Part shown: positions 17,667 to 26,338 of the stretch, one piece after another | Position numbering within the stretch: position 1 is the first letter of the stretch | How the letters are laid out: each line of letters opens with the position of its first letter | DNA from: Nocardioidaceae bacterium | Lineage (GTDB): Bacteria > Actinomycetota > Actinomycetes > Propionibacteriales > Nocardioidaceae | Direction: 5' to 3' | Assembly: GCA_030447865.1 (NCBI GenBank) | Contig: JAUJOD010000001.1 | Coordinates: 730,909 to 794,908, forward strand | Length of the DNA: 64,000 nucleotides | Notes under the pieces: generated by a model | What the model was told of the DNA's origin: nothing | Database searches by the model: none | The model's input: the letters and a program-made list of their open reading frames with translations, nothing else | Program-made: the position numbers and the translations under genes

Positions 17667-17794
17667 CCGTCGCGTGTCGGCAGACGTACGGCGTTGGTGG
17701 GTTTGGGTGCCGTTAGCCGTCGCGTGTCGGCAGACGTACGGCGTTGGTCGGTTTGGGGTGCCGTTAGCCGTCGCGCGTCGGCAGACGTACGGCG
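17667..17794. repeat. 50-bp tandem repeat between convergent genes
   Basis: Two full units and a partial third start at 17667, 17717 and 17768 (periods 50 and 51). Each opens CCGTCGCG(T/C)GTCGGCAG and contains the palindrome ACGTACGG-like core. The units sit exactly between the 3' ends of the PhzE-like gene and pepD. No coding role is seen. Confidence 0.85.
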
Positions 17795-17813
17795 GCCAAG
17801 TGGCGTCGCAGCG

Positions 17814-19004
17814 TCAGGCGGCGTCGGAGCCGAGTGTGAGGGTGACCGTCCTGGTGTCACCGGTCGACGTACCGCCTGGCGTGGACGAACTCACCGTCAG
17901 CGTGACCGTGTCACCGGGGCGGTAGGAACGCACTGTCGCCACGAGGGAGTCGGCGTCGGTGATCAGGTTGTCGTCGAGCTTGGTGATGACGTCGCCCTTG
18001 CGCAGCGCAGCCTTCGAGGCAGCCGTGTCAGGCTCCACGCGGCCAACCAGCGCACCGTTGGGCAGGCCGACCTTGTCGGTCGCATCACCGACCGTGACGC
18101 CGATCCGGGCATGGGTGGGAGTCTCCCCATTGCGCAACTGCTCGACGATGGGGATCGCGTCGTTGATGGGGATGGCGAAGCCCAGCCCGATCGACCCGCT
18201 CGGTTCGCCGGCGGTGCTCGAGTCGGTCTTGATCGCTGAGTCGATGCCGACGACCTCACCGGAAAGGTTGATCAACGGCCCCCCGGAGTTGCCCGGGTTG
18301 ATCGCCGCATCGGTCTGGATCGCAGGGAAGACCGTCGCCGGGTCGCCGGAGGACTCACCTGCGGTGACCACCGGGCGGTTCAGCGCGCTGACGATGCCGG
18401 TCGTCACGGTGCTCTCCAGCCCGAAGGGCGAACCCAGCGCGACCACTGGCTCGCCGACAGCGAGGGAGTCGGAGTTGCCCAACGTCGCCGGTGTGAGCGT
18501 CGCGACCGTCCTGGCTTGGATCACGGCGAGGTCGGTCAGCGGGTCACGGCCGACGATGCGTGCTGCTGCCGTCGTGCCGTCGCTGAAGCTCACTGCGAGC
18601 TTGCCGTTCGCGGCCGGCTCCACCACGTGGTTGTTGGTGAGGATCTGGCCGTCCTTGGTCAGCACGATGCCTGAACCCGAGCCGCTTGCGGTCGGTGACG
18701 TCGCGTAGATCTTCACCACCGACGGCAGCGCGGTGGCTGCGGCTGCCTCCGCACTGTCGGGCTGAGCCGCGCCGCTGGTGTCGGAGCTGACTGTGAGGGG
18801 CTGGTGAGTGCTCGCGGCAGCCACCGCGGCGGCCGTGTCATTGTGCTGCAGCAGTGCGGCGCCGCCGACCCCGGCCACGGCACCGGCAAGCGCGCCGACG
18901 AGAAGAGCAGCACCGACGACGCGTCCCCCGCGACGCGGCTCCGCGGCAAGGGGGGACAGCGGAGAGGTGGTTGCGTGCGTGCGGGGGAACGGGTCGTCGG
19001 CCAT
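17814..19004 (-). CDS. pepD: HtrA/PepD-like membrane-anchored serine protease with PDZ domain
   Basis: 396 residues from ATG 19004; an in-frame GTG at 19028 would add eight. The cytoplasmic tail is followed by one transmembrane helix (VVGAALLVGALAGAVAGVGGAALL) and a low-complexity linker. The trypsin-like domain has His in TNNHVVEP (about 126), Asp in DPLTDLAV (about 157) and Ser in NPGNSGGPL (about 238). A C-terminal PDZ domain begins near ARIGVTVGD. It degrades or refolds damaged envelope proteins. It follows mprB on the same strand, the arrangement known in Mycobacterium, where MprAB controls pepD. Confidence 0.9.
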   Translation of the reverse strand: MADDPFPRTHATTSPLSPLAAEPRRGGRVVGAALLVGALAGAVAGVGGAALLQHNDTAAAVAAASTHQPLTVSSDTSGAAQPDSAEAAAATALPSVVKIYATSPTASGSGSGIVLTKDGQILTNNHVVEPAANGKLAVSFSDGTTAAARIVGRDPLTDLAVIQARTVATLTPATLGNSDSLAVGEPVVALGSPFGLESTVTTGIVSALNRPVVTAGESSGDPATVFPAIQTDAAINPGNSGGPLINLSGEVVGIDSAIKTDSSTAGEPSGSIGLGFAIPINDAIPIVEQLRNGETPTHARIGVTVGDATDKVGLPNGALVGRVEPDTAASKAALRKGDVITKLDDNLITDADSLVATVRSYRPGDTVTLTVSSSTPGGTSTGDTRTVTLTLGSDAA

Positions 19005-19115
19005 GCACCCGACAATCGCTCGGGTCACTGAGCGATCGCTGAGATCTGCCTCAACAGCGGCTGTGAGTTTGTCCGAGGCTGGAGCACACAGCGACGCCCG
19101 ACGACGATTGCCTCA

Positions 19116-19193
19116 GGTCAGCGGGGTACGCCGGCCGCAACGGGCCGTGCGACACGCAGCCGCCGCCCCTGGTCAGCGGGGTACGCCGGCCGC
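19116..19193. repeat. 23-bp direct repeat duplicating the end of mprB
   Basis: The 23 bases at 19171-19193, which contain the mprB stop codon and last codons, recur exactly at 19116-19138, 55 bases further downstream on the mprB strand. The copies lie in the mprB-pepD intergenic region and point to a small duplication. Confidence 0.85.
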
Positions 19194-20579
19194 GACCTTG
19201 CGCTGGGCCGCCGAGGCAACGGGGCGGTCCTTCGCCTCCGGTTGGCCCGGCAGGGTGAGGGTGAACACGGCCCCATGCGGCTGCCGGTTGGCCGCGCTGA
19301 CCGTGCCGCCGTGGCGCTCGGCCGCTTGTCGCACGATCGACAGACCCAAGCCCGACCCCGGCATCGTGCGAGCATCGTCGGCGCGGTAGAAGCGCTCGAA
19401 GATCATCGGAAGGTCCCGCTCGCTGACCCCTTGGCCCTCGTCCGCAACCGACAGGCTGCCGTTGCGGAGCCGCACGGTTACCGTGCCGCCCGGTGGGCTC
19501 CACTTGGCGGCGTTGTCGAGGAGGTTGGTGACGGCGCGTTCGAGGATCTGCGCCTCGCCGACCACCCACCAAGGCGCGGTGTCGACAGCGAAGGAAACCC
19601 CCGGTGCCCGGCGGCGTACCTTGTCGACAGCTCGCGTCACGATGTCGTCGAGGTCGAGCCGCTCAGGTGCGCGCTCCAGCGGTTCGTCGCGGGCCAACTC
19701 GACCAGGTCGCCGACCAGCGTCGACAGCTCCTCGACCTGCGCGGTCACGTCAGTGAAGATCTCGTCGCGCTGCTGTTGGCTGAGTCCGCCGCGCCGGTCG
19801 GCTTGCGCCAGCAGCTCCAGGTTGGTGCGCAAGCTCGTCAGCGGGGTGCGCAGCTCATGACCGGCGTCGGCGACGAGCTGGCGTTGCCGGTCCCTGGAGG
19901 CGGCGAGGGCGGCAAGCATGTCGTTGAACGACGCTGCGAGGCTCGCCAGCTCGTCGTCACCGGTGACCGCGATCGGTGTCAGCTCCTCGGTGCGAGCGAT
20001 GTGTTCGGCCGCTGCGCTCAGCCTGCGCACCGGCACCAGGGCAGAGCGGGCCACCGCGAGGCCCATGAGCGCAGCGACGACGATGCCGCCGACGCCGACA
20101 AGGAACAGGACCAGACCCATCCGGTCGAGCGTGCGCTCGATCGGTTCCGACGACTGCACGAACATCAGCGCGGTGCCGGGACCGGCCGGTACCGTCGCCG
20201 CCCGGGACTCGATGCCGTCCTTGTCGATGGTCCGCAAGCTATGGCGCTGCAGTCCGGACGCGACCTTGAGCTCCGCTGAGCTGACCGGAGCGATCCAGCT
20301 GGCACTCTGCCGAGGCAGCACGGTCCCGTCGGCGTACAGGATGAACATCCGCAGGTCAGCGGCACCGAGGAAGTCTGCCGGGATGTCGTTGAGCGTTGCC
20401 TCCTTGACGATCCCCGTCTCGCTGGCCGCTGACGCGCGCGCGAGCAGGGAGGTGTCCAACCGCGCATGCAGCTGATCGCGCAGGCTGACGTACGCCGCCA
20501 GGCTCGCGACCGATACCGAAAGGCCAACGGCGCAAGCCGCGAGCAACGAGATGCGGGCGGCCATCGACATGCGGGTCAT
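19173..20579 (-). CDS. mprB: MprB-like sensor histidine kinase
   Basis: 468 residues. An N-terminal transmembrane helix ([22 protein letters not shown]), an extracytoplasmic sensor loop of about 120 residues and a second helix ([21 protein letters not shown]) are followed by a HAMP segment. The HisKA box [13 protein letters not shown] carries the phosphorylated His near 240, and the HATPase domain has [23 protein letters not shown] and [12 protein letters not shown] 20579 overlaps the mprA stop by four bases. In Mycobacterium the homologue senses envelope stress; the same is inferred here from the pepD neighbour. Confidence 0.9.
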   Translation of the reverse strand: MTRMSMAARISLLAACAVGLSVSVASLAAYVSLRDQLHARLDTSLLARASAASETGIVKEATLNDIPADFLGAADLRMFILYADGTVLPRQSASWIAPVSSAELKVASGLQRHSLRTIDKDGIESRAATVPAGPGTALMFVQSSEPIERTLDRMGLVLFLVGVGGIVVAALMGLAVARSALVPVRRLSAAAEHIARTEELTPIAVTGDDELASLAASFNDMLAALAASRDRQRQLVADAGHELRTPLTSLRTNLELLAQADRRGGLSQQQRDEIFTDVTAQVEELSTLVGDLVELARDEPLERAPERLDLDDIVTRAVDKVRRRAPGVSFAVDTAPWWVVGEAQILERAVTNLLDNAAKWSPPGGTVTVRLRNGSLSVADEGQGVSERDLPMIFERFYRADDARTMPGSGLGLSIVRQAAERHGGTVSAANRQPHGAVFTLTLPGQPEAKDRPVASAAQRKVAAGVPR

Positions 20580-21268
20580 GGCGGGGTCTCCCGTAGCACG
20601 TAGCCGACGCCGCGAACCGTGTGCAGCAGCCGCCGCTCGCCCGCTGCCTCGGTCTTGCGGCGGACGTACCCGACGTACACCTCGAGCGAGTTCGCGGTGG
20701 TCGGAAAGTCGTACCCCCACACTTCCTCGAGGATGAACGCCCGGTCGAGCACCCGCTTGGGGCGGCGCATGAACAGCTCGAGCAGGTCCCACTCGGTGCG
20801 GGTCAACGTGATCGACCGACCCGCCCGCTCCACCTCGCGGGTGACCGGATTCATGGTCAGGTCGGAGAAGACGAGCGGTCCCTCGTCGTCGCCCTCGCCG
20901 GTGCCGAGGGTACGGCGCCGCAGCATCGCCCGCAGCCGCGCCAGCAGCTCCTCGAGCGCGAACGGCTTGGCGAGGTAGTCGTCGGCACCGGCGTCCAGCC
21001 CGTCGACCCGGTCGTTGACCGAGTCCCGGGCGGTGAGCACGAGGATCGGCAGGTCGTTGCCAGCCGCGCGCAGCGCCTTGGTGGTCTCGATGCCGTCGAG
21101 CCGCGGCATCATCACGTCGACGATCAGCGCATCGGGCGCGAGCCCGTTGATGCGGGCGAGGGCCTCGACGCCGTCGTTGGCCAGGGCGACCTGGTAGCCG
21201 TTGAACTCTAACGACCGCCGCAGGGAGTCCCGGACGGCGCGGTCGTCGTCGACGACGAGAATGCGCAT
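20576..21268 (-). CDS. mprA: MprA-like OmpR-family response regulator
   Basis: 230 residues. The receiver domain (1-120) has acidic pair DDD near 8-10, phospho-acceptor Asp in [12 protein letters not shown] (about 52), Thr in LTARDS and Lys in AKPF. The C-terminal winged helix has [20 protein letters not shown] and [14 protein letters not shown]. It is the first gene of mprA-mprB-pepD, 44 bases after a fructosamine-kinase gene on the same strand, so it may share that transcript or have its own promoter in the gap. Confidence 0.92.
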   Translation of the reverse strand: MRILVVDDDRAVRDSLRRSLEFNGYQVALANDGVEALARINGLAPDALIVDVMMPRLDGIETTKALRAAGNDLPILVLTARDSVNDRVDGLDAGADDYLAKPFALEELLARLRAMLRRRTLGTGEGDDEGPLVFSDLTMNPVTREVERAGRSITLTRTEWDLLELFMRRPKRVLDRAFILEEVWGYDFPTTANSLEVYVGYVRRKTEAAGERRLLHTVRGVGYVLRETPP

Positions 21269-21312
21269 GTTGCCAACCCTGCCACGGTGGGCTGAGACAT
21301 CGCTAAGACTCA

Positions 21313-22197
21313 TCACCTTGCCGTTCCCTCGCGGCCGTCGAGCAGCCCGCGTGCTGCTGCCCCCGCCCGAGCGCCGTACCCGCCGCCGAAGAGCGCAGCG
21401 TGCACGAGCAGCGGATGCAGCTGGTGCAAGGGGGCGCGTTCTTGCCAGCCGGCCTGCAACGGCGCCGCCTCGTCGTACGCGTCCAACAGCCGCGACAGCT
21501 GTGGCGCCCCGAACAACGCGAGCAGCGCGAGGTCGGTCTCTCGATGGCCGCCGTGGGCGGCGGGGTCGACGAGGTACGCCGACCCGTCGACGCCCCACAC
21601 CACGTTCCCCGACCACAAGTCTCCGTGCAGCCGGCCGGGCGGCTCCGGGGGGCCGGCGAGGTCGGTCAGGCGGCTCAGCACCTGTTCGACGGCGGCTCGG
21701 TCGTCGGTGCTGATGGCGCCGCGGTCGACGGCCAGCCGCAGGTAGGGCAGCACCCGGCGGGTTGCCCAGAACTCCACCCAGTCGCCGGCCGTCGTGTTGT
21801 TCAACGGGAGGGTGCCGATGTAACCGTTGCCGTCGGCACCGAAGGACGGTGCGCCGGCGGCGTGGGTGGCGGCGAGTGAACGGCCGAACGCCTCCGCGGC
21901 CTCTGCGCTCGGACGTCCCGGCTCGACCCACGACAGCACCAGACAGTCCGCCGCGACCGCCAGCACGTCTGGCACAGCAGCGCCGCCCGGCGTCCGGAGC
22001 CAGTCCAGGCCGCGGGCCTCGGTGGTGAAGAAGTCCTCGGGGGCCCGATTGCGGGTCTTGACGAACGCGGTGCGTCCGTCGCTGAGCCGCACCCTGGTCG
22101 AGGCGCACACATCGCCACCTGCGACCGGCGTGGTTGCTACGACCGCCGCGCCGAGCAGCTGCTCCACACGGCGGGCGATAGTGCCGAGGCGGGCCAT
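21313..22197 (-). CDS. Fructosamine/ketosamine-3-kinase family protein
   Basis: 294 residues from ATG 22197. APH-like kinase fold with the nucleotide-binding Lys in TAFVKTR, the catalytic loop [13 protein letters not shown] (about 195) and the [12 protein letters not shown] metal motif, which is diagnostic of fructosamine-3-kinases. These phosphorylate sugar amines on glycated proteins or free glycated amino acids, leading to repair. It lies upstream of mprA on the same strand and is divergent from an APH-family gene. Confidence 0.88.
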   Translation of the reverse strand: MARLGTIARRVEQLLGAAVVATTPVAGGDVCASTRVRLSDGRTAFVKTRNRAPEDFFTTEARGLDWLRTPGGAAVPDVLAVAADCLVLSWVEPGRPSAEAAEAFGRSLAATHAAGAPSFGADGNGYIGTLPLNNTTAGDWVEFWATRRVLPYLRLAVDRGAISTDDRAAVEQVLSRLTDLAGPPEPPGRLHGDLWSGNVVWGVDGSAYLVDPAAHGGHRETDLALLALFGAPQLSRLLDAYDEAAPLQAGWQERAPLHQLHPLLVHAALFGGGYGARAGAAARGLLDGREGTAR

Positions 22198-22367
22198 GGT
22201 TTGACCGTACGACGGGTGGCCGGGCCTGACCACTGCCAGCACGTCGTAACCCGGCCGCTGGACTCAACGTCCGGTACGGCCGCCCGCATGCTCCCAGTTA
22301 CAGTGCGTTGCTCGCCGCTAGTCGTTCAGGCGGGCTTTGCCACCGAAGTTCTGCGCAAGGGGAGTCG

Positions 22368-23270
22368 TTGCAGCCGATCAGCGAGTTGGTCCGCGTCGCT
22401 CGATCATGCGACGGTGACTGGCGCAGCCCGCTCGGGAACGCTGCGGCCGCCGCCTTCGGCCTCGGACCCGCCCGTTTTGTGCGGTCAAGCGCCAACCATG
22501 TGTTCGTCAGCCGACCGGCGGTGCTACGGATCCGCCCTGCGGGAGGCACAGCCGAAATGCACGCCAATGCCATCGCGGAGTGGACTGAGAAGCTCGCCCG
22601 CAGTGGAGCTCCGGTGGCGGCGCCGCTGCGTTCGCCGGTGGGGCGCTTGGTCGAGCAGGTTCATTGGGACGACTCGTTGTGGTGTGTGAGTGCCTGTGCG
22701 GTCGTCGAGGGCGAGACGTACGACGACGAGGAGCTCACTCCTGACCGCGCAGCCGCGTGGGGACGCGTGCTTGCCGACGTACACCGGACCGGCTCCTCCG
22801 TGGCCAACCCGTCAGCGGGCACGCCGACGCCCCCGCCATCACTGGCTGGGTTACCGGCGGGTCCCGACGTGGTGGGGATGCTGCACGGCGACCCTGAGCC
22901 GGACAACGTTGTCTGGCCGGCGGACGCCGATGCCCCGGTGCTGGTGGACCTCGATGACGCGGCGATGGGATGGTTCGCGGCCGACGTGGCATTCGCTCTC
23001 CGAGCCTGGTCACCACCCGCTGGGGCTCCACCGCTTGACCATCCCATCGTCGCTGCCTTCGTCGCGGGCTACCGAGACATCCGGCCGCTTACCGACGCGG
23101 AGCTCGGGTGGCTCCCGCTCTTCGCGCGCTGGCAGGCCGAGACCCAGCTGAGCCGGCTCGTGCCCGTAGCTGCCGAGTCGCCCGACGAGTCGTGGCCTCA
23201 GTGGGCGCACGATCTGGCCGAGAAGATCCGTCGGCTAATGGCCGAACTGAGCCACGCCCTGCTCGCCTAA
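22368..23270 (+). CDS. APH-family phosphotransferase, TTG start
   Basis: About 300 residues from TTG 22368, which follows AAGGGGAG by four bases; an ATG at 22308 is also in frame but has no such site. The catalytic loop is GMLHGDPEPDNVVW (about 173) and the metal-binding motif is VLVDLDDAAMGWFAADVAF. The fold is that of aminoglycoside and choline/homoserine kinases; the substrate is unknown. A drug-resistance role is not implied. It is convergent with the tyrosine phosphatase gene. Confidence 0.8.
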   Translation: MQPISELVRVARSCDGDWRSPLGNAAAAAFGLGPARFVRSSANHVFVSRPAVLRIRPAGGTAEMHANAIAEWTEKLARSGAPVAAPLRSPVGRLVEQVHWDDSLWCVSACAVVEGETYDDEELTPDRAAAWGRVLADVHRTGSSVANPSAGTPTPPPSLAGLPAGPDVVGMLHGDPEPDNVVWPADADAPVLVDLDDAAMGWFAADVAFALRAWSPPAGAPPLDHPIVAAFVAGYRDIRPLTDAELGWLPLFARWQAETQLSRLVPVAAESPDESWPQWAHDLAEKIRRLMAELSHALLA

Positions 23271-23324
23271 GTGGTGACGACCCCCGCCAGTGGTCGTCCG
23301 TCGCCGAGAACATGCGGCGCCGGT

Positions 23325-23858
23325 TCAGCAGCGGCGTTGTAGTTGCTCCACGAGCGCATCGGTGGTCCGCTCGACCATGGCCAGGACCTCCTCGAAGCCG
23401 TCGGGGCCGCCGTACCAGGGGTCGGGGACCTCGGCGTCGGCGGCTGCCTCGGGGTCGAAGTTTCGGAACAGTCGCACCCGGTCGAGCTGGCTCGGGTTTG
23501 CCGCTGCCGCGCGAATGTCGCGCAGGTTGGCCCGGTCCATCGCGAGCACCGCGTCGGATGCGTCAAGCCAGGATGCGTCGAAGTGGGCGGCGCGGTGCAG
23601 GCTCGGGTCGTAGCCGTGCGCGGACAACGCAGCCGCCGCCCGGTGGTCCATCGGCTCTCCGACGTGCCAGTCGCCGGTACCGCAGCTGCGGATCTCGACA
23701 GCGGAGCCCAGCCCGGCTCGCCGTACCTTTTCGGTCAACACGACCTGCGCCATCGGTGACCGGCAGATGTTGCCCAGGCACACCATCGCGATGGTGTACG
23801 GCGACTCGGGCTGCCGCGGCGGCGGCAGTTCGGCTGGGTGCAGGTGGGGTTCGTTCAT
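23325..23858 (-). CDS. Low-molecular-weight protein tyrosine phosphatase
   Basis: 177 residues. The P-loop CLGNICRSP has catalytic Cys27 and Arg33, and the general-acid loop is DPWYGG near the end. The family dephosphorylates phosphotyrosine, in actinobacteria either a secreted virulence-type PtpA or a partner of polysaccharide tyrosine kinases. No kinase is adjacent. Start ATG 23858 gives a 20-residue hydrophilic N-terminal extension before the core. Confidence 0.9.
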   Translation of the reverse strand: MNEPHLHPAELPPPRQPESPYTIAMVCLGNICRSPMAQVVLTEKVRRAGLGSAVEIRSCGTGDWHVGEPMDHRAAAALSAHGYDPSLHRAAHFDASWLDASDAVLAMDRANLRDIRAAAANPSQLDRVRLFRNFDPEAAADAEVPDPWYGGPDGFEEVLAMVERTTDALVEQLQRRC

Positions 23859-23934
23859 GGTCGGGAAGCACCCTACCGACCAGCCAAGCTGGCGGCGGCA
23901 CCGCAACCGGCCCGAGCGTTCGTCCGCGCGCGCC

Positions 23935-23964
23935 TTCACTATCCGGCGGCATGTTCACTATCCG
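23935..23964. repeat. Direct repeat TTCACTATCCG, two copies 19 bp apart
   Basis: TTCACTATCCG occurs at 23935-23945 and 23954-23964, upstream of the tyrosine-phosphatase gene. A short palindrome TTCACCTAGTGAA lies at 24007-24019. These may be operator half-sites; no regulator can be named. The remainder of the 210-base gap to 24068 shows nothing else. Confidence 0.45.
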
Positions 23965-24068
23965 AATGGATGGCTCAACGGCCGAATTGCCCGATTCTTC
24001 CTGCCATTCACCTAGTGAAGACGGCGGTAGTGAGTCGCCTAGGCGGTCAACGCCTGGCCCACCAACGG

Positions 24069-25025
24069 CTACGTCATCAGGACCGAGTCAGGACCGGAAC
24101 GCAGGACCCGGGCGGTCTGCGCCAGCGCGATGCCGACCAGGACGAGGGCGATGCCGCACACCTGGGCGCCGGTCAGGTTCTCGGAGAACCACAGCCAACC
24201 GAGCACGGTGGCGCCCACCGGCTCGACCATGCCGATCAGCGTGACCTCGGTCGCCGAGAGGTGGCGTAGCGCGCTGAGCTCGGCCAGGAACGGCGCGACG
24301 GTGCCGAGCAGGATCATCCAGGCGAGCAGCAGCCACAACGGGGCATGCACCTCAGACAGCGTGCCACCGAGTGACCGGCTGGCCGCAAGGTCGGCCTCGA
24401 GCAGGCCCGTCGCCGGCCGGAGGAGATTCCAGAACACCGCCGCCACCACGAAGGCCTCGGTCAGTACATGCAGCGGGGACTCGTCGATGACGCTGTGCTC
24501 ACCGAGCAAGAAGTACGTCGCCAGCGACACCGCTGCGCCGAAACCGGCAAGCACTCCAATGGCGTCGAGCGTCAAGCCGTCCCACACCTGCGCCACCAGC
24601 GCGAGGCCGCCCAGCGACAACCCGATGCCGAGCCACATCCGGTTGCGCACCTGCTCCCGGTAGACGAACCGGGCGAACAGTGCCACCAGCACCGGCGCGG
24701 TGAACTCCAGCAGCAGCGCGATTCCCACCGGGAGCCGGTCGATGGCGACGAAGTACAGCCACTGCACCAGCGCCACGCCGGTGATTCCGAAACCGATAAC
24801 GACAGCTGTGTCCCGCCAGCCGCGCGGCAGCCGGAGGCGTTCGCCCCTGGCGAGCACTACCGCCACGAGGACGACAGCGGTGCCGGTGCAGCGCACAGTG
24901 GTCAACGTGACGGAGTCCAGCCCCGCCGCCTGGATCACCCGGGACACCCCGGCGTTCACCACGAACAGCAGCGCACCGGTCGTGACCAGCAGGTAGCCGG
25001 TCTTGGCGTCGCGGGGAGCAGGCAT
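24069..25025 (-). CDS. EamA/DMT-superfamily transporter
   Basis: 318 residues with ten predicted transmembrane helices arranged as two five-helix EamA repeats. The second repeat has the motif SATEVTLIGMVEPVGATVLGWLWFSENLTGAQVCGIALVLVGIAL. Proteins of this kind export amino acids, purines or other small metabolites; the substrate is unknown. The start lies 46 bases from the divergently oriented aminotransferase gene, so the two may share a regulatory region. Confidence 0.88.
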   Translation of the reverse strand: MPAPRDAKTGYLLVTTGALLFVVNAGVSRVIQAAGLDSVTLTTVRCTGTAVVLVAVVLARGERLRLPRGWRDTAVVIGFGITGVALVQWLYFVAIDRLPVGIALLLEFTAPVLVALFARFVYREQVRNRMWLGIGLSLGGLALVAQVWDGLTLDAIGVLAGFGAAVSLATYFLLGEHSVIDESPLHVLTEAFVVAAVFWNLLRPATGLLEADLAASRSLGGTLSEVHAPLWLLLAWMILLGTVAPFLAELSALRHLSATEVTLIGMVEPVGATVLGWLWFSENLTGAQVCGIALVLVGIALAQTARVLRSGPDSVLMT

Positions 25026-25071
25026 CCCCAGACCCTACGCAGCGCTCCAGCCGGTCGTATCGTGTCTGGTC

Positions 25072-26148
25072 ATGACGACCCCACAGTTCCGGCCGGCCCT
25101 GGCGTCGATACCTGCCTACAAGGCCGGCAAACCACCAGCGGCGGGCAAGGCGGCGTCGTACAAGCTCTCGAGCAACGAGAACCCCTACCCGCCGCTGCCG
25201 GGCGTGATCGCGGCAGCAGCCAGGGCGGCTGAGACGCTCAACCGCTACCCCGACATGGCGGTGTCCAGGCTGCACACCGCGCTCGCTGACAAGTACGGCG
25301 TCGACGTCGGCCAGATCGCCTCCGGCGCCGGGTCGGTCGCGGTGTTCTACCACCTGCTGCAAGCAATGTGCGCCGCCGGCGACGAGGTGGTCTATGCGTG
25401 GCGGTCGTTCGAGGCCTACCCGATTGCGGTGGGGCTCACCGGAGCGTGCGGCGTACCGGTGCCGGTCGACGACGCTGGCAGGCACGACCTCCCGGCGATG
25501 GCCGCGGCGGTCACCGATCGCACCAAGGTGCTGGTGGTGTGTACGCCGAACAACCCGACGGGGCCAGCGGTTCACGGCGACGAGCTGCTGCGGCTCATCG
25601 ACGCCGTGCCGCCGTCGGTGCTTGTCGCCATCGACGAGGCGTACCACGAGTTCGTCGACGACCCCGAGGTCCCCGACGCGCTCGAGGTCGCACGTGGGCG
25701 CGACAACGTCGTGGTCCTGCGCACGTTCTCCAAGGCCTACGGGCTCGCCGGGCTTCGGGTCGGGTACGCCGTCGGGCCGGCGCCGGTCGCCGAGGCGATC
25801 CGTAAGTGCGCGCTGCCGTTCGGTGTCTCGTCGATCGCGCAAGAGACGGCGATCGCCTCGCTGCAGGCAGAGGCGGAGCTGATGCAGCGGGTGGAGGCGC
25901 TCAAGGTCGAACGGGCCCGCATCGCCGCGGCCCTGATCGACCAGGGCTGGCAGGTCCCCTCACCGCAGGGCAACTTCGTCTGGCTGGCGCTGGGGGACGA
26001 GTCAGACGAGTTCGCCGCCGCCTGTGACGACATGGGGGTGAGTGTTCGCCCGTTCGCCGGCGACGGGGTGCGGATCACCATCGGCGAGCCGCAGGCCAAC
26101 GACCTGCTGCTCACTGCCACTGACAAGTGGCTTCGCGACCGCGGTTGA
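25072..26148 (+). CDS. hisC: HisC-like class I/II aminotransferase
   Basis: 358 residues, a PLP enzyme of the histidinol-phosphate/aromatic aminotransferase branch. Visible are KLSSNENPYPPLP (substrate-binding N-terminus), CTPNNPTGP, DEAYHEF, the PLP Lys in RTFSKAYGLAGLRVGY and VRITIG near the end. The start ATG 25072 gives the usual family length. No other his gene is near, so it may be the second HisC (HisC2/Pat type) acting on aromatic amino acids; sequence alone does not separate these. Confidence 0.87.
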   Translation: MTTPQFRPALASIPAYKAGKPPAAGKAASYKLSSNENPYPPLPGVIAAAARAAETLNRYPDMAVSRLHTALADKYGVDVGQIASGAGSVAVFYHLLQAMCAAGDEVVYAWRSFEAYPIAVGLTGACGVPVPVDDAGRHDLPAMAAAVTDRTKVLVVCTPNNPTGPAVHGDELLRLIDAVPPSVLVAIDEAYHEFVDDPEVPDALEVARGRDNVVVLRTFSKAYGLAGLRVGYAVGPAPVAEAIRKCALPFGVSSIAQETAIASLQAEAELMQRVEALKVERARIAAALIDQGWQVPSPQGNFVWLALGDESDEFAAACDDMGVSVRPFAGDGVRITIGEPQANDLLLTATDKWLRDRG

Positions 26149-26338
26149 GCGGCGACGCCACCTCCCTCCACACACGCACCGCACCGAAAAGGTCTGGGTA
26201 TGGCGTTGTTGGGGCGACGTACGGCTCGGATCCTTGGGCCGGCGCGCGGCGGAATCGGGTCGCCGGCTGTCACAGGCATCAGATAGTCTGGGGCTTACAT
26301 CCCCGCACTAACTCCGATCCGGCACGGCACCTCCCGGC

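Noticed and set aside
17667-17794. CRISPR array
   Set aside because: The repeats are contiguous 50-bp tandem units with no unique spacers, and no cas genes are present.
20576-22267. Single 563-codon minus ORF spanning mprA and part of the kinase gene
   Set aside because: The upstream part overlaps the fructosamine-kinase gene in another frame; the real mprA starts at ATG 21268 with a normal receiver domain.
22368-23270. Aminoglycoside-resistance gene
   Set aside because: Only the general APH catalytic loop is present, which is shared by many metabolic kinases; no drug-specific signature is visible.
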